Shown here in pieces: positions 8,262 to 17,260 of a DNA stretch of 64,000 nucleotides. The first letter of the stretch is position 1, and every line of letters starts with the position of its first letter. The stretch is from contig NZ_MSDV01000078.1 in assembly GCF_001931485.1 (NCBI RefSeq), positions 143,493 to 207,492 of the forward strand, in the 5' to 3' direction. The notes beneath the pieces were generated by a model. It was given only the letters and a program-made list of their open reading frames with translations. It was not told the DNA's origin and made no database searches. This DNA comes from Burkholderia sp. SRS-W-2-2016 (lineage in GTDB: Bacteria; Pseudomonadota; Gammaproteobacteria; Burkholderiales; Burkholderiaceae). Both the position numbers and the translations under genes were made by a program.

Positions 8262-9431
8262 CTACGGCTTCAAAACCACCTTCACACACCCATCCTCCTT
8301 ATCCCGGAACACGCGATACATCTCCGGGCCCTTCTCCAGCGGCACCGTATGCGTGATCACCACCGAAGGATCGATCTGCCCTTCCTGAATCCGCTTGAGC
8401 AGATCATCGGTCCAGCGGTTCACATGCGTCTGCCCCATCCGAAACGTCAGCCCCTTGTTCATCGCCGCGCCGAACGGAATCTTGTCGATCAGTCCGCCAT
8501 ACACGCCCGGAATCGACAACACCCCAGCCGGCCGGCACACATACATCATCTCGCGCAGCACATGAGGCCGATCGGTCTCGAGCATCATCGCCTGCTTCGC
8601 ACGATCGTAGAGCGCATCGAAAGAGCGCGTTGCGTGCGATTCCATCCCGACCGCGTCGATGCACTTTTCCGGCCCCTTGCCCTTCGTGAGTTCTTTTAGC
8701 CGCTCCAGCACGCTCTCGTCATCGAAGTTGATCGCGATTGCGCCGGCCTGCACCGCCATCGCGAGTCGCTCGGGCACGTTGTCGATCACGACGACCTGTT
8801 TCGCGCCGAGCAAGATCGCGCTGCGAATCGCGAATTGCCCGACCGGCCCCGCGCCCCACACCACCACCGTATCGGTCGGCTCGATCTCGCATTGGACCGC
8901 CGCTTGCCAGCCGGTCGGCAGAATGTCGCCGAGAAACAGCACCTGTTCGTCGGTGAGTCCGTCCGGCACCTTCACCGGCGTGAAGTCCGCGAACGGCACT
9001 CGCACGTATTCGGCCTGCCCGCCCGGATAACCCCCGGTCAGATGCGAATAGCCGAACAGTCCCGCGGTGGCGTGACCGAATACCTTGTCGGCCATTTCCT
9101 TGTTGCGATTGGACCGCTCGCAGACCGAATAGAAACCGCGCCGGCACTGATCGCACTCGCCGCACGCGATCGTAAACGGCACCACCACCCGGTCACCGAT
9201 CTTCAGCCGCGAGTTGCCGGGCCCGACCTCGACCACCTCGCCCATGAATTCGTGGCCGAGAATATCGCCCGATTTCATCGACGGCATGAAGCCGTCGAAC
9301 AGATGCAGGTCCGAGCCGCAGATCGCGCAGCTCGACACCTTGACGATCGCATCGCGCGGATGCTCGATGACCGGATCCGGAACGTTATCCACGCGAACAT
9401 CTTTCTTGCCGTGCCAACAAAGGGCTCTCAT
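8262..9431 (-). CDS. Zinc-dependent alcohol/formaldehyde dehydrogenase (glutathione-independent FDH-like)
   Basis: A 389-residue medium-chain dehydrogenase. Catalytic zinc residues lie in SSCAICGSDLHLFDG and GHEFMGEVVEVG; the structural zinc loop is CGECDQCRRGFYSVC near residue 100; the cofactor site is VVWGAGPVGQFA near 185. The long insertion (NKEMADKVFGHATAGLFG) and the ITHTVPLEKGPEMYRVF tail match the glutathione-independent formaldehyde dehydrogenase/threonine-dehydrogenase-like branch. GGAG six bases upstream selects the ATG at 9431. It is divergent from the CinA-type/NadE pair, which makes NAD, an interesting but unproven link to an NAD-dependent enzyme. Confidence 0.88.
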   Translation of the reverse strand: MRALCWHGKKDVRVDNVPDPVIEHPRDAIVKVSSCAICGSDLHLFDGFMPSMKSGDILGHEFMGEVVEVGPGNSRLKIGDRVVVPFTIACGECDQCRRGFYSVCERSNRNKEMADKVFGHATAGLFGYSHLTGGYPGGQAEYVRVPFADFTPVKVPDGLTDEQVLFLGDILPTGWQAAVQCEIEPTDTVVVWGAGPVGQFAIRSAILLGAKQVVVIDNVPERLAMAVQAGAIAINFDDESVLERLKELTKGKGPEKCIDAVGMESHATRSFDALYDRAKQAMMLETDRPHVLREMMYVCRPAGVLSIPGVYGGLIDKIPFGAAMNKGLTFRMGQTHVNRWTDDLLKRIQEGQIDPSVVITHTVPLEKGPEMYRVFRDKEDGCVKVVLKP

Positions 9432-9612
9432 GTCGTGCTCCACAGGTGATGGGCCCTTGGCAAGGGCCGCCAGGTGTGACGATGGTCAGGTACGAGCAAT
9501 CGGTTGAGCAACGCACATGCCGCCGGACCGGCCGTGCTCAACGTTGCCGTCGCCGACGACGCGGACCGATATTTGCTCGCTATCCTGAACATTTCGACCC
9601 GGAGGCCAAGCG

Positions 9613-10158
9613 ATGAACATCCCCGAACAGGTCGTGTCCTTTCTGAACTCACGCGCACTGAAGCTCGCCACCGCCGAGTCCTGTACCGGCGGCCTGATTG
9701 CGTCGAATCTCGCGGGCGTGCCGGGCAGCGGCGCGTGTCTGGACGTCGGCTTCGTCAGCTACTCGCCGTCGGGCAAGGCCGGCTTTCTGGGCGTGCGGCA
9801 CAGCACGATGGAGCGCTGCGGGCTCACCAGCGAAGCAGTCGCGCGCGAGATGGCCGAAGGCGCGTTGGGTCAGGACGGCTGCAACGCCGACATCGCGGTA
9901 TCCAACACCGGCCTTGCCGACAGCGGCCCGAACGGGGGCGCCGGCGACGAACCGCCGCCGGGCACGCAATGCTTCGCGTGGTCGTTCCGGCTGCGCGACG
10001 GCAACGCGCTGAAGACCTTCAGCGAAACGCGCCGCTTCGCCGGCGACAGAAACGACGTGCGTTCGCAGGCGGCGCTCTACGCGCTGTCGCTCGTCGCGCA
10101 CTATTTCGATCAACTCCCGCTCGCCGAGCGGGAACACCATCCGGAAACCGCACGATGA
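9613..10158 (+). CDS. CinA-family nicotinamide-nucleotide amidase-like protein (PncC type)
   Basis: A 181-residue stand-alone CinA C-terminal domain. Diagnostic text is KLATAESCTGGLIASNLAGV near residue 16, VSYSPSGKAGFLGV near 46, TSEAVAREMAEGAL, and the VSNTGLADSGPNGG loop near 97. Members deamidate NMN to nicotinate mononucleotide in the pyridine nucleotide cycle. Its stop overlaps the nadE start as ATGA, so the two are translationally coupled. Together they could return NMN to NAD: PncC gives NaMN, an adenylyltransferase gives NaAD, and NadE amidates it. The loop departs slightly from the usual GIAGPxGG pattern. Confidence 0.85.
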   Translation: MNIPEQVVSFLNSRALKLATAESCTGGLIASNLAGVPGSGACLDVGFVSYSPSGKAGFLGVRHSTMERCGLTSEAVAREMAEGALGQDGCNADIAVSNTGLADSGPNGGAGDEPPPGTQCFAWSFRLRDGNALKTFSETRRFAGDRNDVRSQAALYALSLVAHYFDQLPLAEREHHPETAR

Positions 10159-11009
10159 ACCTGCTCTCCTCACTCGATACTCACGCGTGGCAACAGGAAG
10201 TGATTCGCGAACTCGGCGTCGCGCACGACTTCGACGTCGATCACGAACGCGAGCGACGCGTCGCGTTTCTCGGCGACTATCTCTCGTCGCAGGGCTTGCG
10301 CACCTACGTGCTGGGCATCAGCGGCGGCGTCGATTCATCGACCGCCGGCCGGCTCGCGCAACTGTCGGTCGAACGGCTGCGCGCCCGCGGCTACGAGGCG
10401 AAGTTCGTCGCGGTGCGATTGCCATACGGCACTCAGCGCGACGAAGCCGATGCCGAAGCCGCGCTCGAATTCATCCGTCCGGACGAAACGCTGACGGTCA
10501 ACGTCAAGGATCCGGCGGATGCGATGCTGTTCGCGCTCAAGCGCGGCAAGGCGCAGTACGTCGACGACTTTCAGGAAGACTTCGTGCTCGGCAACGTCAA
10601 GGCGCGCCAGCGGATGGTCGCGCAATACGCGATCGCCGGCGCGCGGGTCGGCGCGGTGATCGGCACCGACCACGCGGCCGAATCGCTGATGGGCTTTTTC
10701 ACGAAATATGGCGATGGCGGCGCGGACATCCTGCCGCTCGCCGGCCTGACCAAGCGCCGGGTCCGCGCGCTCGCGCAGGCGCTCGGCGCGCAAAATCGGC
10801 TCGTCAACAAGGTGCCGACCGCGGACCTCGAATCGCTGACACCGCAAAAGCCCGACGAGGACAGTTACGGGATCAGCTATGAGAACATCGACGACTTCCT
10901 TGAAGGCAAACAGGTCAGTGAGGAAGTACTGACAACGATTCGCCGCTTCTACATGGCGACGTGTCACAAGCGCGCGTTGCCGGTCGCGCCGCCGGCATCG
11001 GAAAGCTAG
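10155..11009 (+). CDS. nadE: Ammonia-dependent NAD+ synthetase
   Basis: A 284-residue NadE that amidates nicotinic acid adenine dinucleotide to NAD+ with ATP and ammonia. The ATP pyrophosphatase P-loop is LGISGGVDSSTAGRLAQ near residue 54. The family segments QRMVAQYAIAGARVGAVIGT, DHAAESLMGFFTKYGDGG and DILPLAGLTKRRVRALA are intact, as is the acidic PTADLESLTPQKPDEDSYG motif. There is no glutaminase domain, so this is the ammonia form. The start overlaps the preceding stop (ATGA). Confidence 0.93.
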   Translation: MNLLSSLDTHAWQQEVIRELGVAHDFDVDHERERRVAFLGDYLSSQGLRTYVLGISGGVDSSTAGRLAQLSVERLRARGYEAKFVAVRLPYGTQRDEADAEAALEFIRPDETLTVNVKDPADAMLFALKRGKAQYVDDFQEDFVLGNVKARQRMVAQYAIAGARVGAVIGTDHAAESLMGFFTKYGDGGADILPLAGLTKRRVRALAQALGAQNRLVNKVPTADLESLTPQKPDEDSYGISYENIDDFLEGKQVSEEVLTTIRRFYMATCHKRALPVAPPASES

Positions 11010-11146
11010 GACGTCGCAGTCGGCGCACCGCTCGCGCCGTCGCGGTGCCCACGCGAGATACACGCTGCAGCATCGGCGCGATCAGCGGAGCGTGCAGCAG
11101 CACAACGCCTGAAACGCAACCGCTGCACCCGCGGCCCCCTGCCCCA

Positions 11147-11424
11147 TCACTTCGTCCGCTGCCGCTTGGTGCGCGGCGCCAATGCCGCGGCGGCTCCGCA
11201 TCCCCGCCCGGCGTCGCGGGCGATCGCTGTTCGGGCGCGATGCGCACGCCGCGGTCGCGGTCGATGGATTGGTCGGTCGGCTCGGGCGCCGCGCCGTCGC
11301 CTTCAGCCTCGATTTGCCGGCGCGCTTCTTCCCAGTGAGTGTCGGTCCTGCCTTCCGACGATGGATCGTCTTCCCGGATGTGATACGCGCGCGTCCTCAT
11401 GCGAGCTTCCAGGTCCTTGTCCAT
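11147..11424 (-). pseudogene. DUF2934 domain protein with an apparent frameshift
   Basis: The ATG at 11424 opens a frame starting MDKDLEARMRTRAYHIREDD and continuing through SEGRTDTHWEEARRQIEAE, which is the DUF2934 signature. In that frame the later part becomes low-complexity and runs over the 3' end of nadE, which is unlikely. One frame over, the sequence ends sensibly as ALAPRTKRQRTK and a TGA at 11147-11149. Restoring one G in the GGGG run near 11205-11215 joins the two. This is either a broken gene or a single-base sequence error. The function of DUF2934 is unknown. Confidence 0.5.
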
Positions 11425-11689
11425 GTGTTCTCCCTGAACGTTACGTGGGCGTGCCGAAGGGAAATGCCGCGGCTACGCGAGATCGCCAAGGCGCGGTGCG
11501 CGAAGCGAGCGAAACCCTCGCAAACCGTATTCCCCGGCGCCCAACACCGCGCCACGTGCGCCTTTTCGCAGCCTCCCCCCGATCTCCCGTGTGGGCAAGC
11601 TTCATCGGCGAGCTCGCGCGCAATCTGCGTCCACAGTCTGGCGAGTCCTGATTTTGCTTCGAAGCAGAGGACTGTTCCGCTCCCGAGCC

Positions 11690-12530
11690 GGCTATTCACT
11701 GCAAGCATCCCGACGAGCAAGCACGCAAACAGCGCCCGCGTCCCGTGGCCCGACGAACGGCAACCGCGCCTCGTCGCATGTCGCGCGAAGACGATGGCGC
11801 GTTCTGCACATGCTTATCTTCGCGGCAGCGCGGCGCGCTTCTACGCGTGGCTCGATAGCCAGCCAGGTCGTGCCACCCGAATGTCCGGCGGTATCGATCG
11901 GCGTCGACTGTCATCTTGGCAACCTCGGGCCGATTGCGGACGCCGACTGCAACGTCGCGGTACAGATCCGCGATCTGAATCAGAGTGTGAATCGGCAATC
12001 CGGTTCACACTCTGCTGCGACTATCGCTGAACACCGCCGCACGCAGCGCGGACTCGCCCGTCGTGATCATTAGCAGCATGATCGATGCGCTCGTCGACGG
12101 TTACGAGCAGGCCCTCGACAACAGCCGCAGCGATGCGATCCGGCCGGCGCAACGCCCTTCGGTCGTGAAGATCAATGGAAAAAGCGCTGCACCGGTCGTG
12201 TCGGCAAATGAACCGTCAGACCATCGACAACGTCCGCCTGTTTGGGAGCGAATCAGCGCGCGCTGTTGGCCCGGCGCTAATCGGCAAACCCGCCCGACCG
12301 GAGAAATGGAAGTACTCGATGCTGCGTATTGGGTCAAAGGAAGCAGTTCACTCCGCAGGCACCGCTACGCGGTGTTGCTGAACCTCGACGACGGGCTGCG
12401 CGGGACATGGCCCGCCGTGGCTCGTCGACATCAAGGAAGCCGCTCCCGCCGCGGCACGGCATGGCAAACGCGCGGACACCCCGCGCGACGATGGGCGTCC
12501 TTCGCCCCCGTGATCGATACGACCGGCCGC
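11690..12530 (+). pseudogene. Decayed DUF2252-family gene
   Basis: Consecutive pieces of a DUF2252 protein occur in order on the plus strand but in different frames: a MARSAHAYLRGSAARFYAWL segment near 11795, GVDCHLGNLGPIADADCNVA with VQIRDLNQSV near 11905-11985, MIDALVDGYEQALDNSRSD near 12077, NRQTIDNVRLFG near 12210, LDAAYWVKGSSSLRRHRYAV near 12320, and PPWLVDIKEAAPAAARHGK near 12410. Several frameshifts separate them and the C-terminal third is missing. Intact relatives are about 400-450 residues. The gene is non-functional. Confidence 0.7.
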
Positions 12531-12848
12531 GCCGTTGACAACACCTGTGCCATTACGTACAGCATACCAGGCCGGGATGCGGTTGTCACCGCTCCGAGCA
12601 GGTAGCGAGGCGGCTTGCTTCAGGAACGCCCCATGCGCGTACCCACACGTAGCTCGTTTTCCACCCGCGGCTAATGCCGCACATCCGCCAGAGCACCCTC
12701 GCTCTGAGACCCGGGCGCCCATGTCGGGTGCGGCAATCAATCTGTATCTGGCCGCTGTCCGGTTTCCGTATAGCTTGACCTCCGGCTGCCATGGCGGTGC
12801 CCGCTGCCAGACGGCAACCGGTTGTCCGGCCTTCCATGGAGAAATGAC
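12531..12848. other. Leader region of the manganese catalase gene
   Basis: About 320 bases with no gene. A possible sigma-70 promoter is TTGACA at 12535-12540 followed after 17 bases by TACAGC at 12558; the -10 is weak. A GGAGAAATGAC sequence ends just before the catalase ATG. Confidence 0.35.
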
Positions 12849-13739
12849 ATGTTCATGCACAACAAGCGGCTTCAATATACCGTCCGCGTTGCCGCACCCA
12901 ATCCAGGTCTCGCAAACCTCCTTCTCGAACAGTTTGGCGGCCCGCAAGGTGAACTTGCCGCGGCCTGCAGATATTTCACTCAGGCCGTCGGCGAAGACGA
13001 CCCAGGCCGCAAAGACCTGCTGTTCGACATCGCCACCGAAGAGTTGAGCCACCTCGAAATAATCGGCTCGATCGTGGCGATGTTGAACAAGAGTGCGAAA
13101 GGACAGCTCGCAGAGGCAGTGGAGGCGGAAGCCGAGCTGTATCGTTCGCTGACGGGCGGAGGTAACGATTCGCACACGACAGCGCTGTTATACGGGGGGG
13201 GCCCTGCCCTGACGAACTCGGCGGGGATCCCCTGGAGCGCGGCCTATATTGACACCATTGGCGACCCGACGGCGGACCTCCGATCGAACATCGCTGCCGA
13301 GGCGCGCGCCAAGATTGTCTACGAAAGGCTGATGAATGTGACTGACGACCCCGGCATTTCGGAAGCGCTCGGTTTTCTGATGACACGTGAGATTGCCCAT
13401 CAGAAATCCTTCGAAAAAGCGCTCCACTCGATTCAACCGAACTTTCCACAAGGCAAGCTTCCCGGTGTCCCGGAATTCACTAACGTCTACTACAACATGT
13501 CGCAGGGTGATGACTCGCCGCGAGGTCCGTGGAACGAAGGTCCCGAGTGGGAATTTGTCGAGACTCCCGAACCCGCTGTGGATGGTGGCGACGGGCTGGC
13601 AACTGTGCACATTTCGAACGCCGAGGTGGAGGTTCTGAGTGCGATGGCCGCGCGGACGGCTTCGGATACCAGCATTGACCCGACCACGGGCGCTGACCTT
13701 GGGTCAGGTCAAATCACTGAGCCCGCCGAGCGGAAGTAG
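12849..13739 (+). CDS. Manganese (non-heme) catalase, full length
   Basis: A 296-residue di-manganese catalase that dismutates hydrogen peroxide. It starts MFMHNKRLQYTVRVAAPNPG. The ferritin-like bundle ligands are visible: Glu in PQGELAAACRYF near residue 38, the ExxH pair in IATEELSHLEIIG near 70, Glu in NIAAEARAKIVYERL near 155 and His in TREIAHQKSFEKAL near 188. All five expected ligand positions are present. It carries its own terminator. A paralogue at 40109 shares this sequence but lacks the second half of the ligands. Such enzymes usually belong to the stationary-phase or general stress response. Confidence 0.93.
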   Translation: MFMHNKRLQYTVRVAAPNPGLANLLLEQFGGPQGELAAACRYFTQAVGEDDPGRKDLLFDIATEELSHLEIIGSIVAMLNKSAKGQLAEAVEAEAELYRSLTGGGNDSHTTALLYGGGPALTNSAGIPWSAAYIDTIGDPTADLRSNIAAEARAKIVYERLMNVTDDPGISEALGFLMTREIAHQKSFEKALHSIQPNFPQGKLPGVPEFTNVYYNMSQGDDSPRGPWNEGPEWEFVETPEPAVDGGDGLATVHISNAEVEVLSAMAARTASDTSIDPTTGADLGSGQITEPAERK

Positions 13740-13766
13740 TAGTGTCGAACGCCACGAGCCTAACGA

Positions 13767-13794
13767 CGCCCTACTTTCGTAGGGCGGTTATTTT
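13767..13794 (+). terminator. Rho-independent terminator of the manganese catalase gene
   Basis: A perfect 8-bp stem (CGCCCTAC / GTAGGGCG) with a TTTC loop is followed by GTTATTTT, 28 bases after the catalase stop. Confidence 0.8.
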
Positions 13795-13982
13795 CGCGGA
13801 ATTTTGTCAATTAAACGCTGTACGAAGATCGGTTGATACCCGACGCCGACGTAGTTGTTCCAGATTTTTAATGCATTTTTTTGCAAGTGCTGCCTGTAGC
13901 GGGCGTTACGGTGTCTGGCGTTCGCAAATAACACCGCTGCTAACCGCCTGTGCGAGTTCGCCCGCAGGCCTGGGCGTAGGCA

Positions 13983-14420
13983 TCACGGCCAGCATCGCGA
14001 GTCGATAGCTTGCCAGCGCGCTGCGGTGTGGTGTTCCGAGGCGCGCGACATCCGCGTGTATGTCAGGCGTGCCGCAATGAACGACTCCACTGTGTCCAGC
14101 AGTAACTCTACTGAGACGGGCTTTTGCAGGAACGCAGTCCAGTAGCGGCCTCCTTCCCTAGGCTCCTGCATAGCCGACAGCAGGACTACCGGTATGTCGG
14201 ACAATCCGGCTCGGCTCCTCAAGCGATGGCAAAGCTCCTCGCCGTCCATTTCCGGCATCTGCAGATCGGTGACAACCAGCGCCGGAAAGTCTGCGGCCGC
14301 CTTCTGCAGTGCGTCCCGTCCATTCTCCGCAAGCACGACGTGGTGCCCCCGGCTCTCCAACGCGAGTTGTAGCGCCCATCGGTTTTCGAGGTCATCGTCG
14401 ACGAGCAGAACGGTAGACAT
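13983..14420 (-). CDS. Single-domain response regulator (CheY-like)
   Basis: A 145-residue receiver protein. MSTVLLVDDDLENRWALQLA gives the acidic pocket, VVTDLQMPEMDGEEL the phosphorylated Asp near residue 54, VVLLSAM the Ser/Thr switch and FLQKPVSVELLL the conserved Lys. The last ~30 residues after the receiver are unrelated to known output domains. ATG at 14420 was chosen because the receiver fold starts there. It could be a target of the truncated hybrid kinase at 16091 or of kinases elsewhere. Confidence 0.85.
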   Translation of the reverse strand: MSTVLLVDDDLENRWALQLALESRGHHVVLAENGRDALQKAAADFPALVVTDLQMPEMDGEELCHRLRSRAGLSDIPVVLLSAMQEPREGGRYWTAFLQKPVSVELLLDTVESFIAARLTYTRMSRASEHHTAARWQAIDSRCWP

Positions 14421-14658
14421 GGCATGACACGATTGAAAGGAGCACTCGAGTTTCGCAAGCCGTGTACCTACCGGCACTCGCTGCCATGCTCCGCGAAATC
14501 ACCGTTGCGTCGGCGAGGGCGCGCTGCATGGTCATCCGCACGGTGTTCCGGTCTGCTCGTACAGGAGAGATGCCATTTGTCCGGGACAGCGCTCGCGCGT
14601 GAACGGCGGGCATATCCGTTGCGGATAGACGACTGCACCATTACAAGTGGAGGACATC

Positions 14659-15126
14659 ATGAGCATATTGGACCCGCAAGGCACCGCTTCGGCAACCGGC
14701 GGTGCGGACATTGTCGGCAGTGGCACCGGTGACGGTCCCGGACCGGACGTCATGGCCGCGGCGACGCTCGACGGCACACAGGTTATTTCATCGGACGGAG
14801 AAGATGTCGGCAAGATTTCGGACATCATGCTCGACGTGCGCAGCGGCAGGGTTGCCTATGCCGTACTGTCCGAAGGCGGCTTCCTGGGTATGGGCACGAA
14901 CCTGCACGCGATCCCGTGGAACGCCCTCACGCTGGATACCGACGCGAAGTGTTTCCGTGTCAGCATCGAAGCTCAACGCATCAAGGACGACCCGGGCTTT
15001 GACAAGGATCAGTGGCCATCGATGACAGATTCCACATGGGGCACCACGGTTCATCAGTACTACAACCGCGACCCCTACTGGACGCCGGCACGCAACATGG
15101 GAGATTTACCACCTACGGACATCTGA
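14659..15126 (+). CDS. PRC-barrel domain protein
   Basis: A 155-residue soluble protein starting MSILDPQGTASATGGADIVG. After a Gly-rich leader, the PRC barrel runs through LDGTQVISSDGEDVGKISD, IMLDVRSGRVAYAVLSEGG and FLGMGTNLHAIPWNALTLD. The C-terminal part is charged (RIKDDPGFDKDQWPSMTD). GGAGG precedes the ATG at 14659. PRC-barrel proteins of this kind accompany general stress genes in soil proteobacteria; no catalytic role is known. The Gly-rich secreted protein follows 71 bases downstream. Confidence 0.85.
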   Translation: MSILDPQGTASATGGADIVGSGTGDGPGPDVMAAATLDGTQVISSDGEDVGKISDIMLDVRSGRVAYAVLSEGGFLGMGTNLHAIPWNALTLDTDAKCFRVSIEAQRIKDDPGFDKDQWPSMTDSTWGTTVHQYYNRDPYWTPARNMGDLPPTDI

Positions 15127-15197
15127 CGATCGCATGTCGCTAACGGCAGGCTGCGGTTCAACCCGGCTTGGCGTTCGCATCATTGAGGGAGGCAATC

Positions 15198-15503
15198 ATG
15201 AGCGCAGTAAAGAAAGCAGCGTTGTATTCAGTATTGGTGCTCGCGTCGGTTGGGACCGCGCTAGCGCAGGGCGCTGGCGGCGGTGGCGGTAACGGCGGAA
15301 CCAGCGCTGGCGGTGGCGGGGCTGGCGGCGCCAATGGCGCGGGCAAGGGCGGGGCCGGTGTGAGCGCGCCCAACACCGGCGGAACGACAGGCTCGACATC
15401 GTCTTCCAAGGGGACGAACACCATGAAATCGCAGTCCGGAATGGCGAAAAGTGATCCCCGTGCCAAGGGTGCGTCCGACGCGGCTGCCTCGGGCGCCCAG
15501 TGA
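15198..15503 (+). CDS. Glycine-rich secreted protein
   Basis: A 101-residue protein with a clear signal peptide, MSAVKKAALYSVLVLASVGT ending ALAQ near residue 24. The mature part is almost entirely Gly, Ala, Ser, Thr and Asn, with runs of GGGG in the first half and a more polar tail ending DAAASGAQ. GGGAGG before the ATG is a strong ribosome site. A similar Gly-rich exported protein is encoded at 35.4-35.7 kb and another small exported protein at 47557. Function unknown; low-complexity envelope or matrix protein is a guess. Confidence 0.75.
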   Translation: MSAVKKAALYSVLVLASVGTALAQGAGGGGGNGGTSAGGGGAGGANGAGKGGAGVSAPNTGGTTGSTSSSKGTNTMKSQSGMAKSDPRAKGASDAAASGAQ

Positions 15504-16090
15504 TGTCTGGCGCAACATGCAAACGCAGGTGCGGGACCGGCGCATAACCAGGTCTCGCGCTGCCGCTGCTGCCGCTGAACCATATATCGCCGGCCAGGCG
15601 ACAAATCACTGCGGCGTTGTCGCCTGCGAGCGGGACAGTGGGCGCGACGGTCAATCTGAACGCAAGCATGATGGATAAGTCGAAGTGGTGCGCACCCCTA
15701 CGGTAGCCATCGAGTTTGTCGCAAAGCGCACGCGTAATTTGATGCGTCGTCCGAACGCCCGAAAATCCATCTCTAACTCGCGGCACACCGTTTTAGTCAC
15801 AAACTCCAGCCCGACAAGAAAAGCGGCACGCGGGAGCTACCGATGTGATTGCATTTGCACATTTGCCACTGCCATAGCGTTCGCGGTACTGCGGCACTGC
15901 CTGAAATGCCCACGAAGCCGCAGCTATACGTCTCCGCGCTGTCCGGCGACATATTCGCGTGGCCGAGCAGTGTTGTCATAGTGTGTTCGACGCCGTCGCT
16001 GTGGACACCCTCCAGCGCCGGTTCTCCTAGCAAATCAGGCGTTGTAACAGTCCGGAGGTTGAACACCGCGGACACCCACAATGGCGAACT
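15504..16090. other. Intergenic region upstream of the truncated kinase
   Basis: About 590 bases with no supported gene. Any sensor domains that once preceded the kinase core at 16091 are not recognisable here in any frame. Confidence 0.4.
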
Positions 16091-17203
16091 GTGGTTAAGC
16101 TTCGGACGACCTTCGACGAATTCGTCGCGGTGGTGTCGCACGAGCTCAAGCATCCGCTGAACCTGATTTCGGCGAGCGCCGAGCTGATCCCGCGTTCGCC
16201 CGAGACGCGCCAGAACCTGAACGTGTCGCGCGCGACCGATACGATCCGCCGTACCGTCATCGGCCAGGCGCAGATCATCGACGACCTGCTCGACATTTCG
16301 CGGTTGCGGACCGGCAAGTTGTCGGTGGTGCGCACCGTGGTCGACATGCGCGACATCGTGCAGCGCGTGTGCAGCGCGGTGCAGGAAGACGCCGCGCAGC
16401 GCGGCATCGCGTGGCACGCCGCGATGGCCGACACGCCAGTGATCCTGCATGCGGACCTCACGCGAATCGAGCAGATCGTCTGGAATCTGATCAGTAATGC
16501 GCTGAAATTCACCCAGCACGGTTCGATCGAGGTGTCGCTGCAGGTCAACGACCATGACGAAGCAGTGCTGCGCGTGACGGATACCGGTACCGGCATCGAG
16601 TCTTCGCTGCTGCCGCACATCTTCGACATGTTCCAGCAAAGCCGCGATCCGGGCACGCGTCGCGCCGGTCTCGGCATCGGCCTCGCGCTGGTGCGCGATC
16701 TCGTCAATCTTCATGGCGGCGCGGTGCGCGCGGAGTCGGATGGACTGGGCCGGGGCGCGACCTTCACCGTCACGCTGCCTACCCACCGCACCGTGATGCA
16801 TGCGAATGCGGGAACGGAAATTGTCGAGGACTCGCTGAAAGGGCTGCGCATCCTGATGGTCGACGACGACTCGGCGACCGTCGAAACCTTCAGGCTGCTG
16901 CTCGAAACCGAAGGCGCCGAGGTCCGCACCGCGACCAGCGGCGACGAAGCGCTGACGGTAATCAACGGCAATGCGCCGGACGTGATTCTGTCGGATATCG
17001 GCATGCCGGGGATGGACGGCATCGAGTTCATCGGCAAGCTGCGCGGCATGCCGGGAATGGAAGCGGTGACGTGTATCGCCGTCAGCGGCTTCGGGCAGCA
17101 GGCCGATATCAATGCGGCTGAAGCTTCCGGTTTCGATGCGTATCTGAAGAAGCCGGTGGTGCTCGAGGATTTGCTGAGTATCTTCGCGCGGGTGCGACGG
17201 TGA
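16091..17203 (+). CDS. Hybrid histidine kinase core (HisKA-HATPase-receiver), 5'-truncated
   Basis: About 370 residues beginning directly in the phosphoacceptor helix. The H-box is FVAVVSHELKHPLNLISASA; the N-box is RIEQIVWNLISNALKFTQHG; the G boxes are VTDTGTGIESS and RAGLGIGLALVRDLVNLHGG; the receiver (ILMVDDDSATVETFRLL, VILSDIGMPGMDG, YLKKPVVLEDLL) is complete. There is no sensor, PAS or membrane region before the H-box, and the only in-frame start is a GTG at 16091 with no ribosome site. Full-length relatives often carry PAS or CheB/CheR modules. It is probably a remnant, though a soluble orphan kinase cannot be excluded. Confidence 0.7.
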   Translation: MVKLRTTFDEFVAVVSHELKHPLNLISASAELIPRSPETRQNLNVSRATDTIRRTVIGQAQIIDDLLDISRLRTGKLSVVRTVVDMRDIVQRVCSAVQEDAAQRGIAWHAAMADTPVILHADLTRIEQIVWNLISNALKFTQHGSIEVSLQVNDHDEAVLRVTDTGTGIESSLLPHIFDMFQQSRDPGTRRAGLGIGLALVRDLVNLHGGAVRAESDGLGRGATFTVTLPTHRTVMHANAGTEIVEDSLKGLRILMVDDDSATVETFRLLLETEGAEVRTATSGDEALTVINGNAPDVILSDIGMPGMDGIEFIGKLRGMPGMEAVTCIAVSGFGQQADINAAEASGFDAYLKKPVVLEDLLSIFARVRR

Positions 17204-17260
17204 ACGGCGCGCTCCGGTCTTGCCCTTACGGGCTGACCGGCGGCGCGGCGGCGCGGCCGG

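Noticed and set aside
9504..9612. N-terminal extension of the nadE frame upstream through the CinA-type gene
   Set aside because: It is the same open frame read out of phase through the CinA-type gene; NadE begins at the ATGA overlap at 10155.
10915..11146. Extension of the DUF2934 frame over the nadE 3' end
   Set aside because: Overlaps a secure gene and becomes low-complexity; the alternative frame ending at 11147 looks more like a true C-terminus.
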